A program made the position numbers and the translations under genes. A DNA stretch of 64,000 bases from Lentisphaerota bacterium (GTDB lineage Bacteria; Verrucomicrobiota; Lentisphaeria; Victivallales; Victivallaceae), in NCBI GenBank assembly GCA_015061805.1, contig SUVV01000011.1, forward strand, positions 1 to 64,000, in the 5' to 3' direction. Positions 18,088 through 24,593 of this stretch are shown piece after piece; position 1 is the first letter of the stretch; each line of letters starts with the position of its first letter. Under the pieces are notes generated by a model that saw only the letters and a list, made by a program, of their open reading frames with translations, was not told the origin of the DNA and did no database searches.

Positions 18088-18116
18088 TTGCAAAAACAAA
18101 AAAGTTGCAGTATCTT
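18088..18116 (+). promoter_or_regulatory. Promoter of the phosphoesterase lipoprotein gene
   Basis: TTGCAA (18088-18093) and TATCTT (18111-18116), 17-bp spacer, 42 bp before the ATG. Matches the local consensus except for one base in the -10 box. Confidence 0.45.
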
Positions 18117-18157
18117 AAAAACATACATCCACCAAATAAACAGAAAAGGGATAAAAA

Positions 18158-19387
18158 ATGTTCAAAAAGAGTTTGATTTGGACCAGTGCTGTTTCAGCGA
18201 TGTTCTTCTGCGTCGCCTGCAGCAGTGTTGCTCCGGCCAAGAGTGCCGCTCCTGCGGCGAAACCCGTTGTCAAGAGTGAAGTCGCCAAACCGGCTGCCAA
18301 AACTCCGGCAAAAGCAAAGAAACCGGCAAAAGCCAAAAAAGTTGTCAAAGCCCCCGCTCTGACCGCCAAAGGTTCCTGGACGATGGTGATCGTGCCTGAC
18401 ACCCAGACCTACATCAAGCAGATCGAAAATCATGGTATTCTCGATATGATGCTTGCCTGGATGGTCCGCCGCCGCGAAGAGATGAACATCCAGCAGGTTC
18501 TCTTCACCGGAGACCTGACCTACGGCAACGACCAGGGATATGTCGATCAGCCCAGCGGAATGCGCTTCTACCGCAGCGGCAGACTGCGCGACCTGATCGC
18601 TCACGAACAGTGGAAGGCCTTCTCCCGTCTGATGGAACGTCTCGACGGCGAACTCCCCTACATTCTCTGCACCGGCAACCACGACTACGGCTACAGCAGT
18701 GCGGAAAACCGCGCCTGCCGTCTCGGCGAATACTTCCCGATCGACCGCAACCCCCTCACCCGCCGTCAGCTGGTCGCCTGCGCCAACAACACTTTCGGAG
18801 AAAAGACTCTGGAAACTTCGGCGTATGAATTCACCGCTCCCCTCCCCGATGGCAGAAAATTCCTCGTTATCACCCTGCCCTTTGCTCCGACTGAACAGGA
18901 TCTGAAATGGGCGAAGTGGATCGCTGACAACAAACGCTTTGAGAACCACATCGGTATCGTGCTGACCCACTCCTACATGCGCGCCGACGGCAACCGCATC
19001 GAAAAGGAAAAATATGCTTTGAGCAAAGCCGGCGGTGCCCCCGGTGAACAGATTTTCCAGAAGTTGGTCTATCCCTCCAAGAATATCCGCATGGTAGTTT
19101 GCGGTCACGTCTGCAAACCGGATAAATGGGAAGCCGCAGTCGGTTTCTCCTGGGCAAAGAACAGCGCCGGAAAGAGCGTTGCCCAGATGGTCTTCAACAC
19201 TCAGGCTATCGGCGGCGGATTAAGCGGCAACGGCGGCGACGGCTGGCTGCGTCTGCTGGAATTCATGCCGGACGGCAAAACGGTCAAGGCGACCACCTTC
19301 TCGCCCTTCTTCTTCGGTTCGACCTCCACCAACCACATGGCGTGGAAAACCGATAAACGCAACCAGTTCACTTTCGTTCTGGAATAA
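18158..19387 (+). CDS. Calcineurin-like metallophosphoesterase lipoprotein with Ala/Lys/Pro-rich linker
   Basis: A 409-residue exported protein. A signal peptide ends in the lipobox VACS (Cys21). Residues ~26-70 are almost only Ala, Lys, Pro and Val (PAAKTPAKAKKPAKAKK), a basic flexible linker like that of histone H1 or cell-wall spanning regions. The catalytic domain follows, with metallophosphoesterase motifs in order: VPDTQ, GDLTYG, GNHDY, LTHSYMR and CGHVC. Metal ligands are therefore intact. It is probably anchored in a membrane, holding the enzyme through the cell wall; the basic linker may bind peptidoglycan or acidic polymers (inference). Codon usage is strongly biased, suggesting high expression. 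A strong terminator follows immediately. Confidence 0.85.
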   Translation: MFKKSLIWTSAVSAMFFCVACSSVAPAKSAAPAAKPVVKSEVAKPAAKTPAKAKKPAKAKKVVKAPALTAKGSWTMVIVPDTQTYIKQIENHGILDMMLAWMVRRREEMNIQQVLFTGDLTYGNDQGYVDQPSGMRFYRSGRLRDLIAHEQWKAFSRLMERLDGELPYILCTGNHDYGYSSAENRACRLGEYFPIDRNPLTRRQLVACANNTFGEKTLETSAYEFTAPLPDGRKFLVITLPFAPTEQDLKWAKWIADNKRFENHIGIVLTHSYMRADGNRIEKEKYALSKAGGAPGEQIFQKLVYPSKNIRMVVCGHVCKPDKWEAAVGFSWAKNSAGKSVAQMVFNTQAIGGGLSGNGGDGWLRLLEFMPDGKTVKATTFSPFFFGSTSTNHMAWKTDKRNQFTFVLE

Positions 19388-19400
19388 GCGATCGTAAATC

Positions 19401-19428
19401 AAAGGCGTTCCGAAAGGGACGCCTTTTT
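19401..19428 (+). terminator. Rho-independent terminator
   Basis: An 11-bp stem with one G-T pair, AAAGGCGTTCC/GGGACGCCTTT, is closed by a GAAA tetraloop and followed by five T. It ends 7 bp before the next start codon, which leaves almost no leader for the downstream lipase gene. Confidence 0.9.
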
Positions 19429-19434
19429 CAGTCT

Positions 19435-20163
19435 ATGAAAAAAGCGTTACTTCTGATTTTATTGTCAGTAGCAATAACCGACTGCTGCACCGGGGAGATT
19501 TCAGAAATGCAGAATCAGGACACCAAAGAATCAAAAACCTTAGTCGTACTTATTCACGGTTTCTGCAAAGGAGCCGATGACATGCAATATTGGAAAAAAC
19601 ATCTTGCTCCGGAATTTTCCGATGTGATAACCCCGGATCTGCCGACGACATTTTCCAGTTTTGAGCGTTGTCTGGAAAAGTTGACCCAAGCCATTGATGA
19701 CGCCTCACCGGAACAGTATGACCAGATCTTTATCGCCGGACACAGCATGGGCGGTCTGCTCGCCAGAGAATATCTCCAACGCCAACGCCCCGGAAATGTA
19801 AAAAAACTCATCTGTGTCGGCACTCCGCATTACGGCTCAAAACTTGCGGATATTGCGTTATGCCTGCCGGGAGCAGGCATGATCTGGAAACCGCTCCATG
19901 CGCTGAAACTCTCGGCCAGACAGCAGTTGACCACTCCGGAAATCCCCGGATTGGAGATCGCAGTTATCGTCAGCACCAACAATGGACATTGGCCTGGAAA
20001 ACTCTTCTTGAGTGATCAGGCTGATGGGCTGGTTGATCTGACCTCGGCTCATGCACCGGATGCAAAGCACGTTTCCCGCACCGGAGCGGCACATGTCAAA
20101 ATGCAATACGACAGAGAAACGGCGGATTTGATCAAGAAATTCTTTATTCACGGACAATTTTAA
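19435..20163 (+). CDS. Alpha/beta-hydrolase (lipase-like) exported protein
   Basis: A 242-residue protein with an N-terminal signal sequence (MKKALLLILLS) ending in a possible lipobox around TDCC. The alpha/beta-hydrolase fold is evident: oxyanion motif VVLIHGF, nucleophile elbow GHSMGG (~99-104), a catalytic Asp in SDQADGLVD and His in the closing AAHVKM segment. PHYGSKLAD resembles family lipases/acyltransferases. It would cleave an ester in the periplasm. No ribosome-binding site is seen; the ATG abuts the preceding terminator, so a promoter must overlap the upstream gene's 3' end or read-through is needed. The propeller lipoprotein gene follows 15 bp downstream. Confidence 0.75.
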   Translation: MKKALLLILLSVAITDCCTGEISEMQNQDTKESKTLVVLIHGFCKGADDMQYWKKHLAPEFSDVITPDLPTTFSSFERCLEKLTQAIDDASPEQYDQIFIAGHSMGGLLAREYLQRQRPGNVKKLICVGTPHYGSKLADIALCLPGAGMIWKPLHALKLSARQQLTTPEIPGLEIAVIVSTNNGHWPGKLFLSDQADGLVDLTSAHAPDAKHVSRTGAAHVKMQYDRETADLIKKFFIHGQF

Positions 20164-20178
20164 TTTCAGGTGATGAGT

Positions 20179-21249
20179 ATGAAAAATCTTCTTCTGCTGA
20201 ATTCAGCTTTTCTTGTGCTTGCCGTACTTTGCGGATGTTCCGCCTCCGGCTTCATGGCGGTATCGATCGCCGGAAATGCTTCCGGCGGAGTCTACAATGT
20301 AAAATCTGCCAAAGAGATAATTCATACTCCGCTTCCCCGGCTGAATTATATGGTGCGCGATCGGCACACCGGATTATATTACGCAACTCAAAACGGCATT
20401 GCCCAATCCAAAGTGAACCGTTCCGGTAATGTTGTCGTCATGCAAAAGCAAAGCGATGGAACCATGCGGATTTTGCAGACCGCGCCGGTCAACGGGATAA
20501 CCCCCTGCCATTTGACCATATCACCCTGCGGAAAATACCTTTATACCGCCAATTACAGTTCCGGGGATATTGCTGAATTCAGGATAGAAAAAGGCAAACT
20601 CGTATCCCCTCCCCGGCTGATCCGGCACCAAGGCTCAAGTGTGACCAGGCGGCAAACAGCGCCGCATCCGCACTTTGCAGGTTTCAATCCCGGAACCGGA
20701 GAACTTTTTGTCTGCGATCTTGGAACCGATGAAGTCGTGATTTACGACAGTAAACTCAAATCTGTTGACAAATTGAAACTTGCCCCCGGAGCCGGGCCGC
20801 GCCATCTGGCATTTGCTCCGGATGGTAAAAGTATCTATGTTGCCAATGAACTCAACAGCACCATAACATCTTTTTTCAAAACTGCTTCCGGCTGGAAAAC
20901 TGTAAAAACCGTAACCACCCGTCCGGCAAATCCGGTTGCCAAAAAGAATTTTCCGGGAGCGGTCAAAATCACTTCCTGCGGCAGATTCTTCTTTATCACC
21001 AACCGGGGAGACGATACACTTGCCATGTTTGAAACACTTGAAAACGGCGATTTCCGTCTGATCAAAAATGTTCCATCTCAAGGATCGTATCCGAGCGACA
21101 TCCTGTTTTGTGACAATGAAAAAACCGTTATTACAGTCAATCTGAAAAGCGGAACTGCCGCCGGATTCAAATTGAATAAGGCGGCAGCTGATCTGATTCC
21201 GCTCGCAGGGACGTTTTCCATCCCCCGCGGGATCGGATTGTGTGAATAA
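20179..21249 (+). CDS. Lactonase-family (6-phosphogluconolactonase-like) seven-bladed propeller lipoprotein
   Basis: A 356-residue exported protein. After the signal peptide the lipobox is VLCGC. The body consists of repeated ~45-residue blades with motifs such as ITPCHLTISPCGKYLYTANY, APGAGPRHLAFAPDGKSIYV and SYPSDILFCDNEKTVITVN, the pattern of YbhE-type lactonases. YbhE is cytoplasmic and hydrolyses 6-phosphogluconolactone; a lipoprotein form must act on another, extracytoplasmic, lactone or only bind ligands. The ATG at 20179 follows an AGGTGA site; GTG 20170 and ATG 20173 are alternatives. It converges with the next gene with only 6 bp between. Confidence 0.78.
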   Translation: MKNLLLLNSAFLVLAVLCGCSASGFMAVSIAGNASGGVYNVKSAKEIIHTPLPRLNYMVRDRHTGLYYATQNGIAQSKVNRSGNVVVMQKQSDGTMRILQTAPVNGITPCHLTISPCGKYLYTANYSSGDIAEFRIEKGKLVSPPRLIRHQGSSVTRRQTAPHPHFAGFNPGTGELFVCDLGTDEVVIYDSKLKSVDKLKLAPGAGPRHLAFAPDGKSIYVANELNSTITSFFKTASGWKTVKTVTTRPANPVAKKNFPGAVKITSCGRFFFITNRGDDTLAMFETLENGDFRLIKNVPSQGSYPSDILFCDNEKTVITVNLKSGTAAGFKLNKAAADLIPLAGTFSIPRGIGLCE

Positions 21250-21255
21250 GTTTCT

Positions 21256-22938
21256 TTACCGGCGCTGATTGCGTCGGTAGAGATCATTCAAACGTTCGAT
21301 TTTGATATAGTCAAAGCGCACCTTGCCGGGGCTGCCTTCGCGGATGAGCAGATAATATTTGTAGTTGGCGCGGCTCTTATACATATCCACAACGTAACGC
21401 TGTACTCCATTGTCGCCGGGCTCGGTGTAGAAACGGTTGTTTCCATTGCTGGTCGGCTTGGGATTACGCATGGTGAGTGTCCAGCGGAGTTTCCCCTGTT
21501 TACCGTGCATTTTGATCGTCACCCGGAACTGGGTATAGGTGGGGCCTGCCCAGATTTCATCCGGGAAAACGAGCCTGGCTTCGCGTTTGAAGTCATAGTA
21601 TCCATCCGCGTCGAGTTTGACCGGAGTATTGCTTTTAAGACCTTCCAGAAATTTGCAATCTTTCATCGGGTTGCTGCTTTCAAAGACCACCGTGGAAGGA
21701 GTTTTGACGGTTCCAGTGGCAAATTCTCCGGAGATGGTTTTGCCGACCTTGCCGAAAATATGCTGCGGAGTCACTTCCACTTTGTACTCTTTGTTTGAAT
21801 CAAGATATCCGTTGTTGATAAAAGTCGTCACCTTATCCGGACGGAAATCAAGATCAAAGTCCCCCATCACATCTTTGCGGCTGAAACGCACCCATTTACC
21901 GTTATCTTTGCGGAAAAGTTTCAATTGATAAGTGAACACTCCGTCTTTGTGTCCGGCCTTGGGGAATTCGATCACCGCGCCGTCATGCTCCACCTTGACC
22001 GAAACTTTGGAACCGGGGGCAAATTCAGGAGCAGTCGAAGAAGCCGTACGTTTGGCTTCAGTGTAAAGCGCGGTTTCCGGAGAATAAGGCAGCGAAACCA
22101 CCCACGGTGTATCCGGCTGATATTCACGTTTGCTCTTGCAGAAAAAGCGGCGCATGACCAGTTTCTTTGGATAAACTTCCATGATGAGAGCCATGTCGGA
22201 GTAACGGGAGGCAACCACGTTGCCAAGCAGTACCGCGTGCCAGTAGGCAAGACCTCCGGCGTTGACCGCGGTGAATTTTCCCTGCCAGATATTCAGTTCA
22301 TTGGCAAGAGTACCGTGGATATGTCCGGAAAATTGAATGACCTGCGGATATTTTTCCAGAATCATGCGCCGCCAGCCGACTCCCCAGGTGTCGCTATCCC
22401 AAACGGTGCTTCCGGCGGGCATGTGATCGATCAGAAAAACCGGTTTATCAGGAGTATCTTTGACTGCTTTGGAGACAAGTTCTTCGAACTTCTGCATACT
22501 GACCGACTGCCGGACTGTCACGAAATTATATCCGTTGATTTTGGAAATCGATTCCGGGTCATGAAAAATTTTGAGATGCTTTTTCAAAAGAGCGAAATAC
22601 TGATCTTGAGAAATTTTACGGTCACGGCCGAGGTCATGATTGGCGTAGGCAAAAAATTCGACCGGGGCTTTTTCATTTCCATAAACCGCGCTCACGGCAT
22701 CCCGGTAGTTTTTGTAAGATTTTTCATTGAACCGGTCGGCAATATCACCACAGTTGACGACGATATCGACCTTGTGCTGACGGAAAAGTTTGTAGGCTTC
22801 ACGCACCAGAACCGCCGATTCCGGTTTTTCTTTAACGTGGGTGTCGGTAATAAAAGCGACACGCATGATCGGCTTGGCGGATGCAAAAACGGCACAGCAG
22901 AAAAGTGCTGTCACCACCGTAAAAATTCTCTTTGACAT
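21256..22938 (-). CDS. Exported calcineurin-like phosphoesterase with C-terminal beta domains
   Basis: A 560-residue protein. A signal peptide (residues 1-21, ending ASA-K) is followed by a metallophosphoesterase domain with ITDTH, NCGDIAD, ANHDLG (GNHD variant with Ala in place of Gly), DHMPAG and FSGHIHG. From ~residue 285 the remainder is strand-rich (fibronectin-like segment with GSKVSVKVEHDG, then a closing carbohydrate-binding-like sandwich with GNNRFYTEPG). It probably acts outside the cytoplasm on a phosphoester, perhaps in polysaccharides. The start has an AGGAG site 9 bp upstream. Confidence 0.8.
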   Translation of the reverse strand: MSKRIFTVVTALFCCAVFASAKPIMRVAFITDTHVKEKPESAVLVREAYKLFRQHKVDIVVNCGDIADRFNEKSYKNYRDAVSAVYGNEKAPVEFFAYANHDLGRDRKISQDQYFALLKKHLKIFHDPESISKINGYNFVTVRQSVSMQKFEELVSKAVKDTPDKPVFLIDHMPAGSTVWDSDTWGVGWRRMILEKYPQVIQFSGHIHGTLANELNIWQGKFTAVNAGGLAYWHAVLLGNVVASRYSDMALIMEVYPKKLVMRRFFCKSKREYQPDTPWVVSLPYSPETALYTEAKRTASSTAPEFAPGSKVSVKVEHDGAVIEFPKAGHKDGVFTYQLKLFRKDNGKWVRFSRKDVMGDFDLDFRPDKVTTFINNGYLDSNKEYKVEVTPQHIFGKVGKTISGEFATGTVKTPSTVVFESSNPMKDCKFLEGLKSNTPVKLDADGYYDFKREARLVFPDEIWAGPTYTQFRVTIKMHGKQGKLRWTLTMRNPKPTSNGNNRFYTEPGDNGVQRYVVDMYKSRANYKYYLLIREGSPGKVRFDYIKIERLNDLYRRNQRR

Positions 22939-23025
22939 AACAGTTCTCCTTTTTGAATTAAAATTGAGTTTTCTTTAATATGCCATAAAAATAAAAAAAA
23001 TCAAATCCTGATTTATGCCCATGTC

Positions 23026-23053
23026 TTGTTTTTATTGCAGAATCGTGTATATT
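23026..23053 (+). promoter_or_regulatory. Promoter of the pterin-synthase-like gene
   Basis: TTGTTT (23026-23031) and TATATT (23048-23053), 16-bp spacer. It lies 55 bp before the start and would produce a ~50-nt leader containing the hairpin at 23065-23103. Confidence 0.4.
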
Positions 23054-23064
23054 CAGTGTTGCAG

Positions 23065-23103
23065 CTCTCCTCAATTTATCAATCTTACCGAAAAAAAGGA
23101 GAG
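23065..23103 (+). promoter_or_regulatory. Leader hairpin that covers the ribosome-binding site
   Basis: CTCTCCT (23065-23071) is perfectly complementary to AGGAGAG (23097-23103), with a 25-nt loop. The right arm contains the AGGAG ribosome-binding site of the downstream gene. The pairing could restrain translation until it is disrupted. It does not match the preQ1 riboswitch pattern I know. Confidence 0.4.
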
Positions 23104-23107
23104 AAAA

Positions 23108-23674
23108 ATGAGAAGCATCACAACGTTCGACATCCAGTACGCCCACCGTTTCTACAACTTCAAGGGAGAGGCCCAATATCTGCATGGTCACACCGGCACA
23201 TTGACCATTGAGGTCGAAGATTCCATCAACTGCGGAGTCAACATGGTCTACCCCTGCAATGAGATCAAGAAAATCGCGTGGAATGTGTTGAAAAATTTCG
23301 ATCACGCGCTGGTACTGCGGCAGGATGATCCCCTGCTCCCGGCGATTCTGGCGGTCTACGAAGAACAGGGCATCCGTAACGGCGCACCTACCAATACCAT
23401 GAAAGGCCCGGCATTCAAAACGGAACTTGCGACTGCCCATCCGGAGTGCCGTCTGGTCATTACTAAAGAAACGATGACAACCGAAGGAATGATCAAAATC
23501 GTCTACCACCTGTTGAAAGATCAGCTCAATATCGTAAAAATCACCTTCCGCAGCGGTGACAATACAGCAAGCGAATGTTTCCCGGTTGAGCATACGATCG
23601 ACCGCTGTCCCTGCTGCGGAGTCACCATGGGTGCCGACGGCATCTGTCCGAAGTGCGGCTGCAGGAAGAAATAA
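23108..23674 (+). CDS. 6-pyruvoyl-tetrahydropterin synthase/QueD-like protein with C-terminal zinc ribbon
   Basis: A 188-residue protein with the T-fold PTPS/QueD signature: the zinc ligands His in YAHRF and HGH in YLHGHTG, then a FDHALVL strand and the late acidic NTASECFPVE. QueD makes 6-carboxy-tetrahydropterin for queuosine. However, the catalytic Cys expected four residues before HGH (CxxxHGH) is Ala here, with Glu one residue earlier, so classical QueD chemistry is doubtful; PTPS-III enzymes use a Glu nearby. The C-terminus adds a four-Cys zinc ribbon (CPCCG...CPKCGC) not found in standard QueD. No other queuosine genes are adjacent. The ATG at 23108 has an AAAGGAG site; an earlier in-frame start lacks one. 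Confidence 0.78.
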   Translation: MRSITTFDIQYAHRFYNFKGEAQYLHGHTGTLTIEVEDSINCGVNMVYPCNEIKKIAWNVLKNFDHALVLRQDDPLLPAILAVYEEQGIRNGAPTNTMKGPAFKTELATAHPECRLVITKETMTTEGMIKIVYHLLKDQLNIVKITFRSGDNTASECFPVEHTIDRCPCCGVTMGADGICPKCGCRKK

Positions 23675-23682
23675 CGTTTTGT

Positions 23683-23700
23683 AAAACCGCCGCAAGGCGG
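23683..23700 (-). terminator. Terminator-like hairpin of repeat unit 1
   Basis: On the minus strand CCGCC-TTGC-GGCGG is followed by TTTT and then ACAAAACG. A weaker tract than in units 2 and 3. Confidence 0.5.
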
Positions 23701-23899
23701 AATCAACAACTGCCTCACGCATGTCGGGCTGAAAAAGCCCGACGATATGCGCAATGCCAGTCGCCCAAGGAGCGATATCGCGCTGCTATCTGCGAGTTTT
23801 TACAAGGCGAAGCCGAGGGATCCGTCTTCGCTAAAGCTACGCCGGGACAAGGTGGACTTGTGTCCTCGACCACATCGGCACAGGAGCAAGATAAAAAAA
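23687..23899 (-). repeat. Structured repeat unit 1
   Basis: A 213-bp unit. Leading hairpin CCGCC-GCAA-GGCGG at 23687-23700. Main hairpin: outer CGCAT/ATGCG and inner GTCGGGCT/AGCCCGAC with GAT bulged on the 3' side, 23718-23751. Its middle part (about 23782-23850) is unlike units 2 and 3 and contains a separate GCGAAG/CTTCGC pair, so it looks like a substituted module. It ends GGAGCAAGATAAAA. Confidence 0.7.
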
Positions 23900-23913
23900 C
23901 CGCCGCGAGGCGG
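23893..23913 (-). terminator. Intrinsic terminator of repeat unit 2
   Basis: On the minus strand CCGCC-TCGC-GGCGG is followed by seven T. On the plus strand the hairpin has no T tract, so the direction is minus. Confidence 0.65.
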
Positions 23914-24094
23914 AATCAACAACTGCCTTACGCATGTCGGGCTGAAAAAGCCCGACGATATGCGCAATGCCAGTCGCCCAAGGAGCGATATCGCACAGCC
24001 GGGCGTGTTTTGCGACGAGCACGATGTGGGAGTGGACTTGTGTACTCGACCGAGGCTGAGTCCGCCGTAAAGGCTCGCGGGAGCAAGATAAAAA
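23900..24094 (-). repeat. Structured repeat unit 2
   Basis: A 195-bp unit. The leading hairpin has loop GCGA instead of GCAA. The main hairpin is the same as in unit 1. From AAGGAGCGATATCGC onward, a 64-bp block is identical to unit 3. The 3' part differs (GAGT/ACTC pair, then a unique ~45 bp) before the same GGGAGCAAGATAAAA ending. Confidence 0.7.
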
Positions 24095-24108
24095 CCGCCG
24101 CAAGGCGG
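24090..24108 (-). terminator. Intrinsic terminator of repeat unit 3
   Basis: On the minus strand CCGCC-TTGC-GGCGG is followed by five T. It is the first terminator met by transcription leaving the DUF4387 gene, about 180 bp after its stop. Confidence 0.65.
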
Positions 24109-24290
24109 AACAAACACTACCGCTCGCCTGCCGGGCGTTCAGCCCGGCGGTAGGCGCACCTCCAGCGGCGAAGGAGCGATATCGCACAGCCGGGCGTGTT
24201 TTGCGACGAGCACGATGTGGGAGTGGACTTGTGTCCTCGACCACATCGGCACAGGAGCAAGGCGCGCTCCGGCAAAGCGAGATCGCTCCG
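24095..24290 (-). repeat. Structured repeat unit 3
   Basis: A 196-bp unit. The main hairpin is rewritten while pairing is kept: outer CGCCT/AGGCG, inner GCCGGGC/GCCCGGC, with a GGT bulge. GGAGCGATATCGC (24173-24185) is matched by an inverted copy with one mismatch, GCGAGATCGCTCC (24277-24289), which closes the unit next to the stop codon of the operon transcribed toward it. Confidence 0.7.
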
Positions 24291-24593
24291 TTATATTTCC
24301 AAGTTGCCTAATGGGAAATGCTGTTGACTGCCGTAGACATCGCAGTCCTGCGGCGAACCGCTGGAACAGTTGCGCGGCAACACCACTTTGACCGTTAAAA
24401 TCCGGTCAAATGGTTTGATCGCCACTGCAGATTGCGGAACATTGTAAAGTTCAGCGATCTTCTCTGCAGAAAATCCCGGAGAAGTCAACACCTTGCGGTA
24501 TTTCTCCTCCTCATCGAACATCAAATCGATGGTCACTTGAAATGGTCCGGCATTTTTACTGCGGCAGACCAGAGCAATATCATAAAGTTTCAT
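24291..24593 (-). CDS. DUF4387 family protein, partner of AtuA
   Basis: A 100-residue protein with the DUF4387 pattern: YDIALVCRSKNAGPFQVTID, an MFDEEEKYRKV segment and an ending IKPFDRILTVKVVLPR. In other bacteria this small protein is encoded beside, or fused to, AtuA-type (DUF1446) proteins and probably forms a complex with them; its biochemical role is not established. Here it is the last gene of a six-gene minus-strand operon and overlaps atuA by 4 bp. The repeat array begins right after its stop codon. Confidence 0.85.
   Translation of the reverse strand: MKLYDIALVCRSKNAGPFQVTIDLMFDEEEKYRKVLTSPGFSAEKIAELYNVPQSAVAIKPFDRILTVKVVLPRNCSSGSPQDCDVYGSQQHFPLGNLEI

Larger units (their letters stand above)
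23687..24290. repeat. Array of three ~200-bp structured tandem repeats, non-coding
   Basis: Three head-to-tail units start at 23687, 23900 and 24095. Each begins with a hairpin CCGCC-GNRA-GGCGG and then carries a two-part hairpin with a 3-nt asymmetric bulge, a GGAGCGATATCGC segment and a GTGGACTTGTGT segment. Identity is mosaic: units 1 and 2 share the first ~90 bp, units 2 and 3 share an exact 64-bp block, and units 1 and 3 share an exact 39-bp block near their ends. Hairpins are conserved through paired base changes, so structure rather than protein seems selected. On the minus strand each unit ends in a terminator. The array fills the gap between the pterin-synthase gene and the stop codon (24291) of the converging catabolic operon. 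Confidence 0.85.

Noticed and set aside
21925-22935. 336-codon plus-strand frame opposite the exported phosphoesterase gene
   Set aside because: Antisense shadow of a gene with signal peptide, ribosome-binding site and complete metallophosphoesterase motifs.
23041-23107. preQ1 riboswitch before the QueD-like gene
   Set aside because: The leader lacks the C-rich loop and the A-rich tail pattern of preQ1-I; only an SD-pairing stem is visible.
23653-24153. Plus-strand frame through the repeat array, and minus-strand frame at 23800-24117
   Set aside because: The repeat periods happen to keep frame, giving repeated peptides. They overlap the real pterin-synthase gene or start without a ribosome-binding site, and the base-pair-compensated changes follow RNA structure, not codons.
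23687-24290. CRISPR array or integron attC cassettes as explanation of the repeats
   Set aside because: Units of ~200 bp have no spacer-repeat alternation, no Cas genes are near, and attC core sites (GTTRRRY) and an integrase are absent.
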